Part shown: in pieces, positions 31,934 through 45,779 of the stretch
Numbering within the stretch: position 1 is the first letter of the stretch
Layout: each line of letters begins with the position of its first letter
Assembly: GCA_947561395.2 (NCBI GenBank)
Contig: OX387186.1
Span: forward strand, 6,809,888 to 6,873,887
Length of the DNA: 64,000 nt
Direction of reading: 5' to 3'
Source: Buxus sempervirens
Lineage: Eukaryota; Streptophyta; Magnoliopsida; Buxales; Buxaceae
Position numbers and translations under genes: made by a program
Notes under the pieces: generated by a model
The model's database searches: none
What the model saw: only the letters and a program-made list of their open reading frames with translations
Told to the model about the DNA's origin: nothing

Positions 31934-32542
31934 GTGGCCATTTGTTATACCTGTTCGTTTCTGACCCTGGCAAAGCTCTTTGTCCCAGCTGTATGATTAA
32001 GGGTCTGGTTGGCACGATTAGTTTTATTCCTTGCTGACAAGTTCTGCAACATATAATCATACAAAGTCAATAAACAAGGGTGCAGTAGCTTTAGAAGACA
32101 TATTAACTAATTAACAAATTACCTGGGCATTTTGTGAGTTCCAGTACTCTACTATAATTGCCCATTGCTCCTCTACCACATCTGGTGGGCGATGATCTAT
32201 ACGTTCAGCATTTGTTTTGTATGGATCGTAATGGTTCTGCTTCAAATCGGACTTATAGTCCCTCCATTTTTTATTTATTGATTGTAGGATAACATCACGC
32301 AACTTCTTTTCAACCTCAAACTTTTCCTACGGTGCATAACAAATTGAAATTTAAAAGTTAATACCAATTAGCTAAATATGTGGACATTTTGAACAATGAA
32401 CTACATTAAAATTTAGATTATTTACCTTTACAAGTGATCACGCTCGGTCCTTCTCCCTATCTGTGACTTCTCGCCAGCCAAAGCGATTCACGGGTATAAC
32501 ACGTCCATCGCGTGCCAGTGTCCCATAAAAACTAGCCAATTT

Positions 32543-35500
32543 TGTAAAATCCTGAATTTTTAATAGAATTAAAAATTAGAAGTTATGGTGGATTAATTTA
32601 ATTAATTGATGGAAAATCTCATAAATGGGGAAAAAGGGATCAAACCGGAGTTTTTGGGTGAACCGGTTGGATGATTTTATTAAAATAGGTAAGGAGCATG
32701 GGTAAGAAATTCTATTGGTAGATTTTATGGTGATTCAATGGTGTGGCATGTGTAGAATCAAGGTTTCTTAGTTGTGCATGTGTAGAGGAGGATGGTGGAG
32801 TAGCAAACAGCAAAACAAATGGGGTTAAATAAGTCGTGCGGCAAATAGAGGTTATAAAAAAAGAAGAAGAAGAAGATGTTGGTCGGTTGAGGGGTTAGTT
32901 AATAGGAGTTGGGGTCCTCTGGTAAGGTTGGAGTTGAGATCAGATCTGAGAAGGAACCAGAGAGAGAGAGAGGGAGAGTGGAGTCGGTTAATTGGAATTG
33001 AAGTTTGCTGATGGCTGAAACAGCAAAGAGATTCCAATCAGAGAATAGTGTGGTTGACGAAGAAAAGTTGGATTCGAACTCAGAATCATGGATTTGTGGA
33101 TTTCAAGAATTCAGAAATTGATCTGCAGAAGTAAGTAGCACGAATCTGGTTTGATTTAGAATTAATTTACCTTTTCAGTAATCGTTTGGAGTTTGATCTA
33201 GTTAATAGCTTTTGCTGAAAAGGAATGCGTTTAGTTTATCTGATTTAGAATCTGACTGAAGTAGCATTAATCGGATTAAAGAATTCATATCATGTGTGAT
33301 CGGCTTTTTGATTCTAGTTAAGTAAAAATGAAATGCTAGGTTTTGATTGCAGATATCGGTTGGTAGATTACTAGATTAGATGTTTTGCTCTGTTTTTAAT
33401 GGATTATTGATCAAAGAGATGTAGATGATAGATCTGGATGATTGGTTTGTAATCTTTTGTTCTTGCATGCAATAGAAGTTTCGTGTAAGGTTTAGTTAAT
33501 GAAATTGTCTAACAGGAATTATCAGTGTGAATTGATATTAATTTGTTATAGTTTGAGAGATCAACGAAGTTTTGGTTTGTGATGTGTGCTTTCCACGAAT
33601 TGAATCCCAGAGACTGCGAGATTGTATTTTGATGGATGTATGATTTACTTACTTGCTTTGTTTGTTCGTGAGATTGTAATTTGGCAAACATTTTTTTAGC
33701 CTTCTATTTTAGACACACTCAGTTAGGACTGTGGCTCACACCTAAATCATTCTTTTAATGAATAAGAACATTAAACGAATAATGGTTGAGACTTAAAACA
33801 CCACTAAAATGTAAAATCAGCAAGAGGGCTTAAGAAATTTCTTCTTTGTAAGATGATTGATTAATTTAAGAGTCTATATTTTCTTCCTCAATATTAGAGC
33901 TTTGCGTCATCGGTTTGAGCACGGACTGAAAATGGAAAAGAAAACGGACTGTTTCTGTGTGCGCGAGAGGGAAGAAGAAATGTAAAGACATATTTACGTT
34001 TTGATGCAAAAAGGATAAAGTAAATAAAAATTGATGTATTATTTTATAAGATAATTAACTTTTAGTGGAAACCTTATACTGTATTGAGAAATTTGAACAC
34101 AGAACCTACATAATTACTGTTTCATTTAGATTTCAGTTAGATTCAACAAATAAGTTCAACCCGCAAATAAATAATTTCATTTTAGTTACAATTTGAATGA
34201 AAAATCAAAACTCGAGGAAAAAGTGTTTAAAAGTGATTTTAGGATTTATAACTTAATTAAAAAAATAAGAGAAGGTTAATGTAATAATAATAAAGAGAAA
34301 AGAAATAGTTAATATGCAATCTGGCATATTGCACGAAAAGGATTTTGAAGAAGGTGATCAAAGAATTTTGGGAAAGTAGTAGTTGAGGACAACACTTTTA
34401 TTCAAATTGACTCTTAAAGGGGTTTTATGGAAGTTAATGGAGAGAACTTATAAAGTAAATATAAATGAAAATTTTGGTTATCGAAGGGTGTGCCAAGCCT
34501 TTGGAGAACTACAGAAATTAATACTATTTTGTTGGGGCAAGAGAAGGCTTATTTGAACAAACCAAATCAAATTGGAATAAGGAGGAATGGAGTAAAATAC
34601 TATGATGAAACTCTTTATAAAAATTTAACTGTTAAATTAGGTTGGGAAAATACGGTAATTAACAAGGAAAATGTTAGGGGGTTTAAATTGTACTTGGAAA
34701 GATTAAAGGAAAATACTTGAAAAACTTATTAATTAGATAAAGTTGTGTTTATAAATTTCTGATATTGGGATATGGTTAAACCTTGATTATTATCATTGGA
34801 ATGCATCTTAGATTAAATGGGATTGCCAAGATTATGAAATTTTTACATCGAATTGGTTTTATGCGGATTATACGGAAAGAGGATTTTAAATTCAATATGA
34901 ATGTTTGGTTTTTGGGGTTTGGAATTGGTTTTTCCTCCATGTACTAGAGAGACGGATTGTGATGCCGTGTATCTCAGGATGTTGTTACCTCCGTGTATCT
35001 CGGGAATGCCCCGTGTAGCTCGGGATGATATGATTGAGATTGAGATGAGTTGTGCTTACTGGATTTCTCCGTTGGTTTTGGTTTTAGAGTCTAGTGGGCA
35101 TAGCTCGATATGGATCCATGTTAGGAGCTAGATAGTGGGAAGGATTGTCCTTTGCTAGTCGTAACACTTTGTTCACGTACGCGTTCCATCGTGTATCTCG
35201 ATGAGGCCTTCACTGTATCTGGTTGGCTGCGGCTATGATAGGATAGTACATGCCAACTCATTACTGTATCTGGATGGGTTCTCCCGCAATAAGTCGATGA
35301 CCGTGTAGCTCGGCTTCGCTCATAAGCCGGGAGGTGGCATAGTGAGCATGGTCTTACACTAGTTAAAGGCAGTCTTATTTCATGAGTCCTGCGGTGACTT
35401 ATCAACTGCTAATTTGATATTATAGACATGTTTGTTAAACTGGATTACTCTTGTATCTTATACTGTTGATGAATTACTATTGGATTTCTCGGGTTATTCG

Positions 35501-35855
35501 AAACTGAGGTGTTATCACTACTGTTGCATGATTTACAACGGTATCATATTTTAGAACGGATGAACTATATTTTGAGCATGCATGTGCTGCTTACTGGGAT
35601 ATTTGTATCTTACGTTTTGTTTTGTTTTGTTTTCAGATTCGGGTAAGGACGGCACCAGCGGGTATAGGCTTGGTTAATGCGAGTTAGCTCGGTTATGGTA
35701 TTTTATATTGGAGCTTGGGTTATAGTGCACTCTGATTTTATAGTTATTGTTAAATTCATGTTTTTCCTTCACTCTGATTTGCTATCCTGGGTTATATAAT
35801 AACCTTCGGAGATAAGTTACGATTTACCTACGTAACTTGGATCCGGGGTGTTACA
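32543..35855 (+). repeat. LARD 5' LTR
   Basis: 3313 bases, TGTAAAATCC...GGGGTGTTACA. Contains a cluster of CCGTGTATCTCGGGA-like short repeats near 34955-35310. No coding sequence that I recognise. Confidence 0.93.
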
Positions 35856-37619
35856 GATGGTATCAGAGCATATCAGAGTTATGAAAGGAAACATGATATG
35901 GATAGGAAACCCTAGGATGGCCTTGGGGGTTGTGTGCTCGCTAGATATTACCTTTTAAATATGAAATATAGGTTGAAAGTGTTACTTCTATAAATATAGC
36001 AATATTCGTTACCGTTAAATTATAAGCTACTTGTTCTCTTATTCTATATCTATATGTGATAGCGTGAATTATTTTTTATGATGCAGAATATTAATATTAA
36101 TTTTGCATGATTAGAGGAAGGTTATTGAAGTTTTATTCGGAAGGAAATATAAGATCTTGAGGAGTGGATTTATTGATAAATACTAAAATGGAAATTTTGA
36201 AGGTGTGAGATAAATCTCAATTATTGTTGATCATATTTGAAGCATGCAATTGGTGATGGGTGATTAAGCATGCGAGCTATTGTACGCTTAATTGGATGAT
36301 GAGCCAGATGTACATAGCTGTACTTGAGTAGTGTAAGGCATCGGCCAATGCTGAACATATACTTGGGTATTAAGCTTTATACAAATGGGGTATGTAATGT
36401 AATATTTATATATAAACTAGAAATTATTTTGTGCTATATTGCTTAATTTAAGCTAGAAGGGGATCTACATGATTTCTTCCCTATTCTTCATATAGGTGCA
36501 CATATATGAAACGGTGGGTGACAGCAAGTCATGATATTTTCTTCTGAGCTATTTTATTTTGTAGTGAGTATAAATATTGGGAGTAAGAATTTGTGGGTGA
36601 TTAAATTATGAGGAGTATTAGGGATGGATTGGTGATTTGGAAAAAAAAAAATAATAATAATAATAAATAAATAATGAAGGTGCGGTGGAAGCATAGTGGG
36701 TTTAAAGAATAAAGGATGAGATATCTATCATGAGAAAAACTTCTTCTGTCAGGAGTTAGTGTTGGCAATTATGATGTCCACATTTAGAATATTTGGAGGA
36801 AATACTTATGGGAAAATAATATTTAAATATACTTTGATCATAAGGAATTTGAGGTGCATATTATCTCGAGGAAAATTTATGAGAAGAATTTCTCTATCCA
36901 GACTTAGTGTTGGTAATCATGATGTTACAAGTTGGAAACCTTACCTATAGAGGATTGATTGGAGGTATTATAAGTAAAGATTGGGGAGTATAATTTTTCA
37001 ATGAAATTATAAGGATAAGTAAGGGAAAATCATAATGAGAAATTATAAGTAAGGGAAATTATTCAATGAAACTAAATAATTTCTCTTGGAGTGCAATCTC
37101 CATCAATCTTGAGAACGAGGGTTATGGAGGTTATATTAGGTGAATGATATGAGAGTAATTTCCAGGAGATGAGACCATGTGGATGCAGCAGAAAAGAATA
37201 GTAATTCATGCTCTAAAATTATCGCACTTCAAGAGAGAAATTAGAAAAGTATGAATGTGGTGGAAATGGTTGGAATGTGGAGGAATAAATCAGTCTAGGA
37301 GAGGGGAACTAGCTATAGGCATGAAGTATAATTATGGCTGGGTGTTCAGGGTTGCTGACCTGCCTAGGGTTGGTGCCCATGCCAAATTGATATATTTTTG
37401 TTATTGACCCCAGACCCCTAGTTTTTATCGTTCAGATGGTTAAGTCAGCATATGTGTAGTGTTAAATTGTTGTTCCGATTAAGTTTTATTTTAATGGATT
37501 TTGGTTGAGTTAATTAAGAAAAAATAGAGTGAATAAGTGCTACTTATTTCAGAAACTTTTATGGATGGGTTAATATAAAAGAAGGTAAATAGATGCTGAA
37601 ATAAGATTATAAATGACAT

Positions 37620-37677
<58 letters not shown>

Positions 37678-38504
37678 AGAAAAGAAAAGAAGAAAAAGAG
37701 TTTTAGAAGGTATTAGATGAGGTATAAGTATTTCTAAGTGCATTGGTATTGCAAAGGTATAAGTTATAGGAATTTCTTTTTAATAGCAAAATTATGTCTG
37801 GAGTTAATTGGAGATGTATTGAGGAATAAATGCAGAAATCTAAGTTAAATAAGAGAGGTAAAAATTTGGGGTCCTCATTTAAGTAAATTGGAAGTCTTCA
37901 AAGGAAGGAAATATGTTTATTTTTAAAAGGACATAAGGTAGGTTCTAAAAGGAGAAATCTGTTGTTTGATCTTCAAAGTAACTAAACCATTCTGAAATTA
38001 TTAATAGGGTTAAATTCTAAACTGTCAAGGTTTCCAAAGAAATTTTGCGGGAAGAATACCTTCATTAGCTACTCTCATGGCTAAAGAGTGTAGTCTTGTG
38101 AGTATTGTGAGATATTATCTTGAAGGGTTCAACACTCATGGTGGTGGATTGATTATAGCTTGGGTTATGTGGAGCCTGATGTGAATTAATATATTTGGAA
38201 GGGAAAGCCTTTAGATTCAGATTTTGGCACATTAGAGAATGAATATAGAGAAGAAAAGAGATTGCCAGAGATTGATTTCAAGGATAGTTATTGAGGTGTG
38301 GAGGTGTGCTGGATAATGCGAATATTGTAGGTTGTTAGTTAAGGAGAAACGGGCTTAAGTATTGGGTTTGGCATAAGCAAGTACATGGGAAGGGAGAATG
38401 AGATGGAGACTTACCGGATTTGGTTATTAAATCATGAAGGGGAACTTGTGGGCAATAGCATGATATGAAATTTCGAGGGCGAAATTTTTTGAAGGGGGAG
38501 AGTA
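35856..38504 (+). other. LARD internal region, non-coding
   Basis: Begins GA plus the Met-tRNA primer site. No gag, protease, integrase or reverse transcriptase motif in any frame. Contains an A homopolymer of about 55 bases (37622-37676) and ends in the purine tract. Confidence 0.85.
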
Positions 38505-41500
38505 TGTAAAATCCTGAATTTTTAATAGAATTAAAAATTAGAAGTTATGGTGGATTAATTTAATTAATTGATGGAAAATCTCATAAATGGGGAAAAAGGG
38601 ATCAAACCGGAGTTTTTGGGTGAACCGGTTGGATGATTTTATTAAAATAGGTAAGGAGCATGGGTAAGAAATTCTATTGGTAGATTTTATGGTGATTCAA
38701 TGGTGTGGCATGTGTAGAATCAAGGTTTCTTAGTTGTGCATGTGTAGAGGAGGATGGTGGAGTAGCAAACAGCAAAACAAATGGGGTTAAATAAGTCGTG
38801 CGGCAAATAGAGGTTATAAAAAAAGAAGAAGAAGAAGATGTTGGTCGGTTGAGGGGTTAGTTAATAGGAGTTGGGGTCCTCTGGTAAGGTTGGAGTTGAG
38901 ATCAGATCTGAGAAGGAACCAGAGAGAGAGAGAGGGAGAGTGGAGTCGGTTAATTGGAATTGAAGTTTGCTGATGGCTGAAACAGCAAAGAGATTCCAAT
39001 CAGAGAATAGTGTGGTTGACGAAGAAAAGTTGGATTCGAACTCAGAATCATGGATTTGTGGATTTCAAGAATTCAGAAATTGATCTGCAGAAGTAAGTAG
39101 CACGAATCTGGTTTGATTTAGAATTAATTTACCTTTTCAGTAATCGTTTGGAGTTTGATCTAGTTAATAGCTTTTGCTGAAAAGGAATGCGTTTAGTTTA
39201 TCTGATTTAGAATCTGACTGAAGTAGCATTAATCGGATTAAAGAATTCATATCATGTGTGATCGGCTTTTTGATTCTAGTTAAGTAAAAATGAAATGCTA
39301 GGTTTTGATTGCAGATATCGGTTGGTAGATTACTAGATTAGATGTTTTGCTCTGTTTTTAATGGATTATTGATCAAAGAGATGTAGATGATAGATCTGGA
39401 TGATTGGTTTGTAATCTTTTGTTCTTGCATGCAATAGAAGTTTCGTGTAAGGTTTAGTTAATGAAATTGTCTAACAGGAATTATCAGTGTGAATTGATAT
39501 TAATTTGTTATAGTTTGAGAGATCAACGAAGTTTTGGTTTGTGATGTGTGCTTTCCACGAATTGAATCCCAGAGACTGCGAGATTGTATTTTGATGGATG
39601 TATGATTTACTTACTTGCTTTGTTTGTTCGTGAGATTGTAATTTGGCAAACATTTTTTTAGCCTTCTATTTTAGACACACTCAGTTAGGACTGTGGCTCA
39701 CACCTAAATCATTCTTTTAATGAATAAGAACATTAAACGAATAATGGTTGAGACTTAAAACACCACTAAAATGTAAAATCAGCAAGAGGGCTTAAGAAAT
39801 TTCTTCTTTGTAAGATGATTGATTAATTTAAGAGTCTATATTTTCTTCCTCAATATTAGAGCTTTGCGTCATCGGTTTGAGCACGGACTGAAAATGGAAA
39901 AGAAAACGGACTGTTTCTGTGTGCGCGAGAGGGAAGAAGAAATGTAAAGACATATTTACGTTTTGATGCAAAAAGGATAAAGTAAATAAAAATTGATGTA
40001 TTATTTTATAAGATAATTAACTTTTAGTGGAAACCTTATACTGTATTGAGAAATTTGAACACAGAACCTACATAATTACTGTTTCATTTAGATTTCAGTT
40101 AGATTCAACAAATAAGTTCAACCCGCAAATAAATAATTTCATTTTAGTTACAATTTGAATGAAAAATCAAAACTCGAGGAAAAAGTGTTTAAAAGTGATT
40201 TTAGGATTTATAACTTAATTAAAAAAATAAGAGAAGGTTAATGTAATAATAATAAAGAGAAAAGAAATAGTTAATATGCAATCTGGCATATTGCACGAAA
40301 AGGATTTTGAAGAAGGTGATCAAAGAATTTTGGGAAAGTAGTAGTTGAGGACAACACTTTTATTCAAATTGACTCTTAAAGGGGTTTTATGGAAGTTAAT
40401 GGAGAGAACTTATAAAGTAAATATAAATGAAAATTTTGGTTATCGAAGGGTGTGCCAAGCCTTTGGAGAACTACAGAAATTAATACTATTTTGTTGGGGC
40501 AAGAGAAGGCTTATTTGAACAAACCAAATCAAATTGGAATAAGGAGGAATGGAGTAAAATACTATGATGAAACTCTTTATAAAAATTTAACTGTTAAATT
40601 AGGTTGGGAAAATACGGTAATTAACAAGGAAAATGTTAGGGGGTTTAAATTGTACTTGGAAAGATTAAAGGAAAATACTTGAAAAACTTATTAATTAGAT
40701 AAAGTTGTGTTTATAAATTTCTGATATTGGGATATGGTTAAACCTTGATTATTATCATTGGAATGCATCTTAGATTAAATGGGATTGCCAAGATTATGAA
40801 ATTTTTACATCGAATTGGTTTTATGCGGATTATACGGAAAGAGGATTTTAAATTCAATATGAATGTTTGGTTTTTGGGGTTTGGAATTGGTTTTTCCTCC
40901 ATGTACTAGAGAGACGGATTGTGATGCCGTGTATCTCAGGATGTTGTTACCTCCGTGTATCTCGGGAATGCCCCGTGTAGCTCGGGATGATATGATTGAG
41001 ATTGAGATGAGTTGTGCTTACTGGATTTCTCCGTTGGTTTTGGTTTTAGAGTCTAGTGGGCATAGCTCGATATGGATCCATGTTAGGAGCTAGATAGTGG
41101 GAAGGATTGTCCTTTGCTAGTCGTAACACTTTGTTCACGTACGCGTTCCATCGTGTATCTCGATGAGGCCTTCACTGTATCTGGTTGGCTGCGGCTATGA
41201 TAGGATAGTACATGCCAACTCATTACTGTATCTGGATGGGTTCTCCCGCAATAAGTCGATGACCGTGTAGCTCGGCTTCGCTCATAAGCCGGGAGGTGGC
41301 ATAGTGAGCATGGTCTTACACTAGTTAAAGGCAGTCTTATTTCATGAGTCCTGCGGTGACTTATCAACTGCTAATTTGATATTATAGACATGTTTGTTAA
41401 ACTGGATTACTCTTGTATCTTATACTGTTGATGAATTACTATTGGATTTCTCGGGTTATTCGAAACTGAGGTGTTATCACTACTGTTGCATGATTTACAA

Positions 41501-41817
41501 CGGTATCATATTTTAGAACGGATGAACTATATTTTGAGCATGCATGTGCTGCTTACTGGGATATTTGTATCTTACGTTTTGTTTTGTTTTGTTTTCAGAT
41601 TCGGGTAAGGACGGCACCAGCGGGTATAGGCTTGGTTAATGCGAGTTAGCTCGGTTATGGTATTTTATATTGGAGCTTGGGTTATAGTGCACTCTGATTT
41701 TATAGTTATTGTTAAATTCATGTTTTTCCTTCACTCTGATTTGCTATCCTGGGTTATATAATAACCTTCGGAGATAAGTTACGATTTACCTACGTAACTT
41801 GGATCCGGGGTGTTACA
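38505..41817 (+). repeat. LARD 3' LTR
   Basis: Same length and same short frames as the 5' LTR with no indel offset. Confidence 0.93.
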
Positions 41818-42152
41818 AATTTGGAGGCATTTGGTCCAATTGGCTGCCCCAATTCATCTATATCGATGTTGAACTTTTCTCCAGGTCGAAGTTTTAGTAT
41901 ATCAAGGCATCTAGTAGGACCTCTACCCCTCCTAGCTGGCCCACCCTCTGCCATCTAATAAAATACACTATATGCTGTAGAAAATAAAATCATACAAGTC
42001 AATAACAATCTGATTCATCATAAACGGCTATTGTTTGTTAGTTAGTTTAATAGAAGAAAATAGTGTGTCGTATTCAAGACAAAAAATGAGAATGAACATG
42101 ATCACTACAATTCAAATACAATTCATTCATGGTCATCATCAGAATTCGATCC

Positions 42153-45100
42153 CTATTTGTCATGAACAGGATCACTAGAAGATGCGAGCTGTTCTGTACT
42201 CGTATGAGAATGAGCATCAACTGTTGTGCCAGGTACGTCTTCCCTTGCCCAACTCAACCCATCAACCTCTTCTTCATTATTTGTTACAAGTTGGGTAGCA
42301 TATGGCTCGCAATCAATGGGTTGATCATCATTCGTGATCAATTCAAACAAGTCCCTTGGCTTAGTCTTCACAACAACATTCCACTCTTCATCGATTGGAT
42401 CCACCACAAAGAAAACTTGTTCAGCTTGAGATGCGAACACAAACGGATCATCCATGACATGTTGACCAGTATATAATAACCCTTTGAAGTTCACAAGTGT
42501 AAATCCTAACTCATCTGTCTTAATGCCTCTTCCTTGTGTCATGATATCAACCCAATCACACTTAAACAGTACATGTCTAAGCTGCTCTGAATATGCCAAT
42601 TCGACTATATCAGTTAGACGCCCGTAAAAAGACATATAACTTGTTATTGGATTTTTATCTTTCGTACTAGCGTAGCTAGTAGTGCTTGCTTTTACCACAA
42701 CACCGCTATTCTGACTTTTTGAGGATTTCTATTTCTCCATCGTGCAAAAACGATATCCATTACTTATGTATCCCTTGAATTTTTTTGCCATTGATTGTGG
42801 CCCCTGTGACAACAACATAATGTCCTCGGAGACGGCACTATTTGATGCTTTTAGTGTCTCGGCCTATAAATAAGGGGCCAAGTAGGTTAAGAAATGCAAT
42901 ATTAAACAACACATGTGGAGCTAAAACTCTATAAATGAAACAAGGTGTCTTAGATGTTCTTTAAACCACTGCATGAATTCATTATTATGTTTCTTTTGTA
43001 TGTCATGTTCCCTTGCCCTTGGAGTTAACATCTTAAGAAGGCTTAGATGACGCCTGTAATGTAAAATACAATGATTAATTCAAAGAATATGAAAATATTG
43101 TAATATAGAAACAAATGGATGAGGTAAGTAAGTAACTTCTTACATTCGAAAACTTGCAACCCTATCGTCATTGAAAAGCACATAACAATGCGCTTGTGCC
43201 CACTCAATATTGGATAATTTATATGGTTGGGCACTTCCAATTGCAGTTTCATCATAGTTTCTTTGCAGCCGATTAGTTTTTGATTCTACGTTAGGTAAGT
43301 CTCGGGAACAGAATATCATACATTCTTCCGCAATATACCCTTCTGCAATTGACCCCTCCGGTTGTGCTCGATTGCGCACATATGACTTTAGGGTGTACAA
43401 GTACCTATTATGAAAAACAAAAATCTTGATAATCAATATGATTCGATGGCGAAATACAAGGAAACACATTTAATAAGACTGTTGTAATACGTACCTTTCA
43501 ATTTGATACATCCAACGATATTGGACAGGCCCCCCTTCCATAGCTTCATTTGCTAAGTGAATTGGCAAATGCACCATAATATCAAAGAACGATGGGGGGA
43601 AAATCCTCTCCATCTGGCATAATACTTGTGCAATACTATCTTGAAGGCGCTTCAAGTCATCAACTTCACAAACTTTGGAGCACAATTGATGAAAAAAGTT
43701 GCTCAACTCTATCAATACGGATGCTACATTCTTCGGCAACACTTTTCGAATAGCAAGAGGCAATAGTTGATGTAGCAACACATGGAAATCATGACTTTTA
43801 AGACCAAATGTCTTCCGTTCTTTACTACTCACCCGTTTAGCAATGTTGGACGAATAACCATCTGGAACCTTTATACTTTTCAGCACTTTGCAAAATATAT
43901 CTTGTTCCCGTTTGTCTAGTGAGAAGCATGCAGCCGGCAAACATGCTTTCTTTCTATCTGGTAACATCTATGGATGAAGTGCGTGTCTAATACCCATGTC
44001 AACCAAATCCAAGCGCGCCTTAAAGTTTTCCTTCGTTTTTCCATCAATATTTAACAATGTACCAAGTATACTATCACAAACATTCTTCTCAATATGCATC
44101 ACGTCCAAATTATGTTTCAACATAATATCCCTCCAATATGGCAATTCAAAAAATATGCTCTTTTTCTTCCAATTAAAGGGCATCGCTCCTTTACCAGTGT
44201 TTTTAGAGTACTTCTTACTGGTATGCTTCCTGAATACATGTGAACTGTCCCTTAAGTGATCAACAATATCCCACCTGATTAATCCTATTGGAGCTTCCCT
44301 TGTCTCTGTGGTGCCATCGAAGGATTGTTTCTGCTTTCGAAACTTATGATCAAGAGGTAGGAATCGACGATGACCCATATAACAGTGCTTCCGGCTATGA
44401 CGCAAATACTTAGAACACGTGTCTTTATGACAAGAAGGGCATGCAAGTTTCCCTTTAGTGCTCCAACCCGAAAGCATAGCATACCCAGGGAAATCACTAA
44501 TCGTCCAAATTAACCCTGCACGCAAAGTGAAGACCTCCTTTCTTGACGCATTATATGTCTCAACCCCAGAACCCCATAGGTCTTTTAACTTTTCTATAAG
44601 AGGGCGCAAGTACACATCAATATCATTTCCCGGCCCTGGTATGAGTAAAGAAAGGATCATGTTTGGTTGTTTCATGCACAACCATGGTGGCAAGTTATAT
44701 GGAATCAAAATGACTGGCCACGTGCTGTGGGTGATACTCATTGATCTAAATGGATTGAAGCCGTCAGATGCTAAGCCCAGTCTAACATTACGAGGATCAG
44801 AACTGAACTCGCTATTCATAACATCAAAATATTTCCAAGTCATAGAATCCGCAGGATGCCTTAACTTATCATCATCAGTACGACCATCCACATTCCATCT
44901 CATATCATCGGCAATCTTGGAAGACATATACAATCTTTGAAGACGCGGCTTCAAAGGAAAGTGCCTTAATATCTTTGCTGCCTTTTTCTTTCCCTTTTTA
45001 TTGGAATGACTGTCTTCGGATTTCCATCTAGAAGTACCGCAAATATCACATTTTTGTTTTTCACTAGTTTCATTCCAATATAGCTTACAGTCATTTGGGC

Positions 45101-45770
45101 ACGCATCTATTTTGTTATAATTAAAACCCAGGTCCGATATCATCGTCTTGACCTGTGAACTTGTTTCTGGCAATTTTGACACAAACGGAAATGTCTCTCT
45201 CAACAACTCAAGCGTCAAAGTCAATGACTTATTGCTCCATCCACTTAGGCACTTTATATGAAATAGTTTAACAATGAACGACAATTTCGTGTGGCTTTTA
45301 CACCTCGGGTATAACTCTTTTCCAGCATCATGGAACAGTTTCTCAAACTGTGGATTATTACAAGTTGGGGTATCATCTGATGGCCTATGTGAAGAACTCG
45401 CAGATATGTCCATTTCATCCTGCACCCCATAAGCTTCTTTAACCATGAGCCTAACTTCATCACCCACAAATTGTGCATCATCTACTATGGGATTAACACC
45501 GGGGGGGGGGGGGGGGGGGTTGTGAATCGAGAATATCCTCCCCATGATAGTACCATTTTGTGTAGTTTTGATCAAATCCATTGCAAATCATGTGTTCGTA
45601 TGCGACTTCTTGACTTTGATACAACACATTATTACATTTCGGACAAGGACACTTCAACAACCCATTAATAGTTGCCTCGCGAGAACATGCGAACTTGATG
45701 AAACCCAAGACTCCATCTTGATAATCTTGACTAGCCCTATTCCATCCATAGGAAACGTAACCTATTTAGT
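42153..45770 (-). pseudogene. CACTA-2 transposase (TNP2-like)
   Basis: In order: Transpos_assoc-like start (FIKFACSREATINGLLKCPC, about 45740-45493); Transposase_21 core (45581-43968) with NDCKLYW, KILRHFPLKPRLQRLYMS, VRLGLASDGFNPF, YNLPPWLCMKQPNMILSLLI, FPGYAMLSGWSTKGKLACP and LDVMHIEKNVCDSILGTLLN; a DUF4218-like part (43967-43470, FFHQLCSKVCEVDDLKRLQD); a further exon (43140-43469); and a DUF4216-like end (42153-42698). This enzyme cuts the CACTA termini. Lesions: a 19-base G run at 45501-45519 where the frame changes, and an in-frame TAG at 43968-43970. No ATG is in frame at the expected start. Otherwise well preserved. Confidence 0.88.
45501..45519. repeat. Poly(G) tract, 19 bases, inside the transposase frame
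   Basis: On the coding strand a C run encoding polyproline (PPPPPP). Its length decides whether the Transpos_assoc part and the catalytic core share a frame; as read they do not. Confidence 0.85.
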
Positions 45771-45779
45771 TAATAAATA

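Larger units (their letters stand above)
32543..41817 (+). mobile_element. LARD: non-autonomous Gypsy-type element with 3.3-kb LTRs
   Basis: Two 3313-base LTRs (32543-35855 and 38505-41817) at a constant offset of 5962, flanked by AATTT (32538-32542 and 41818-41822). Primer site TGGTATCAGAGC at 35858-35869; purine tract GAAGGGGGAGAGTA right before the 3' LTR. The 2.65-kb interior has no gag or pol. TGTAAAATCC/GTGTTACA ends and the purine tract resemble Tekay/Del-type chromoviruses, which may supply the proteins. Every frame I compared in the two LTRs is the same, which implies very recent insertion. Confidence 0.93.
28525..41954 (-). pseudogene. CACTA-2 second ORF (TnpA-like, Transposase_24 family), split
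   Basis: ATG at 41954 (MAEGGPARRGRGPTRCLDIL). Exon pieces 41818-41954, about 32439-32542, 32123-32326, 28964-29050, 28525-28863. Excising the LARD rejoins GQPIGPNASKLASFYGTLAR exactly. Later exons read KWRDYKSDLKQNHYDPYKT, THT-stop-KDGTPINDEAADK, YTQVMGHDTHGRVR and a C-terminal coiled coil rich in Glu/Arg. In characterised CACTA elements the second protein binds subterminal repeats. Lesions: TGA in place of the expected Trp near 32432 and TGA near 29007. Solo LTR B (29480-31933) lies in the intron between the third and fourth pieces. The final exon was not found. Confidence 0.8.

Noticed and set aside
34490-35405. Frames of 76-94 codons inside the LARD LTR, repeated at 40452-41367
   Set aside because: They recur only because the LTRs are duplicates; no motif, and LTRs of this type are non-coding.
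43996-44940. Plus-strand frames of 87 and 160 codons
   Set aside because: Antisense shadows of the CACTA-2 transposase core.
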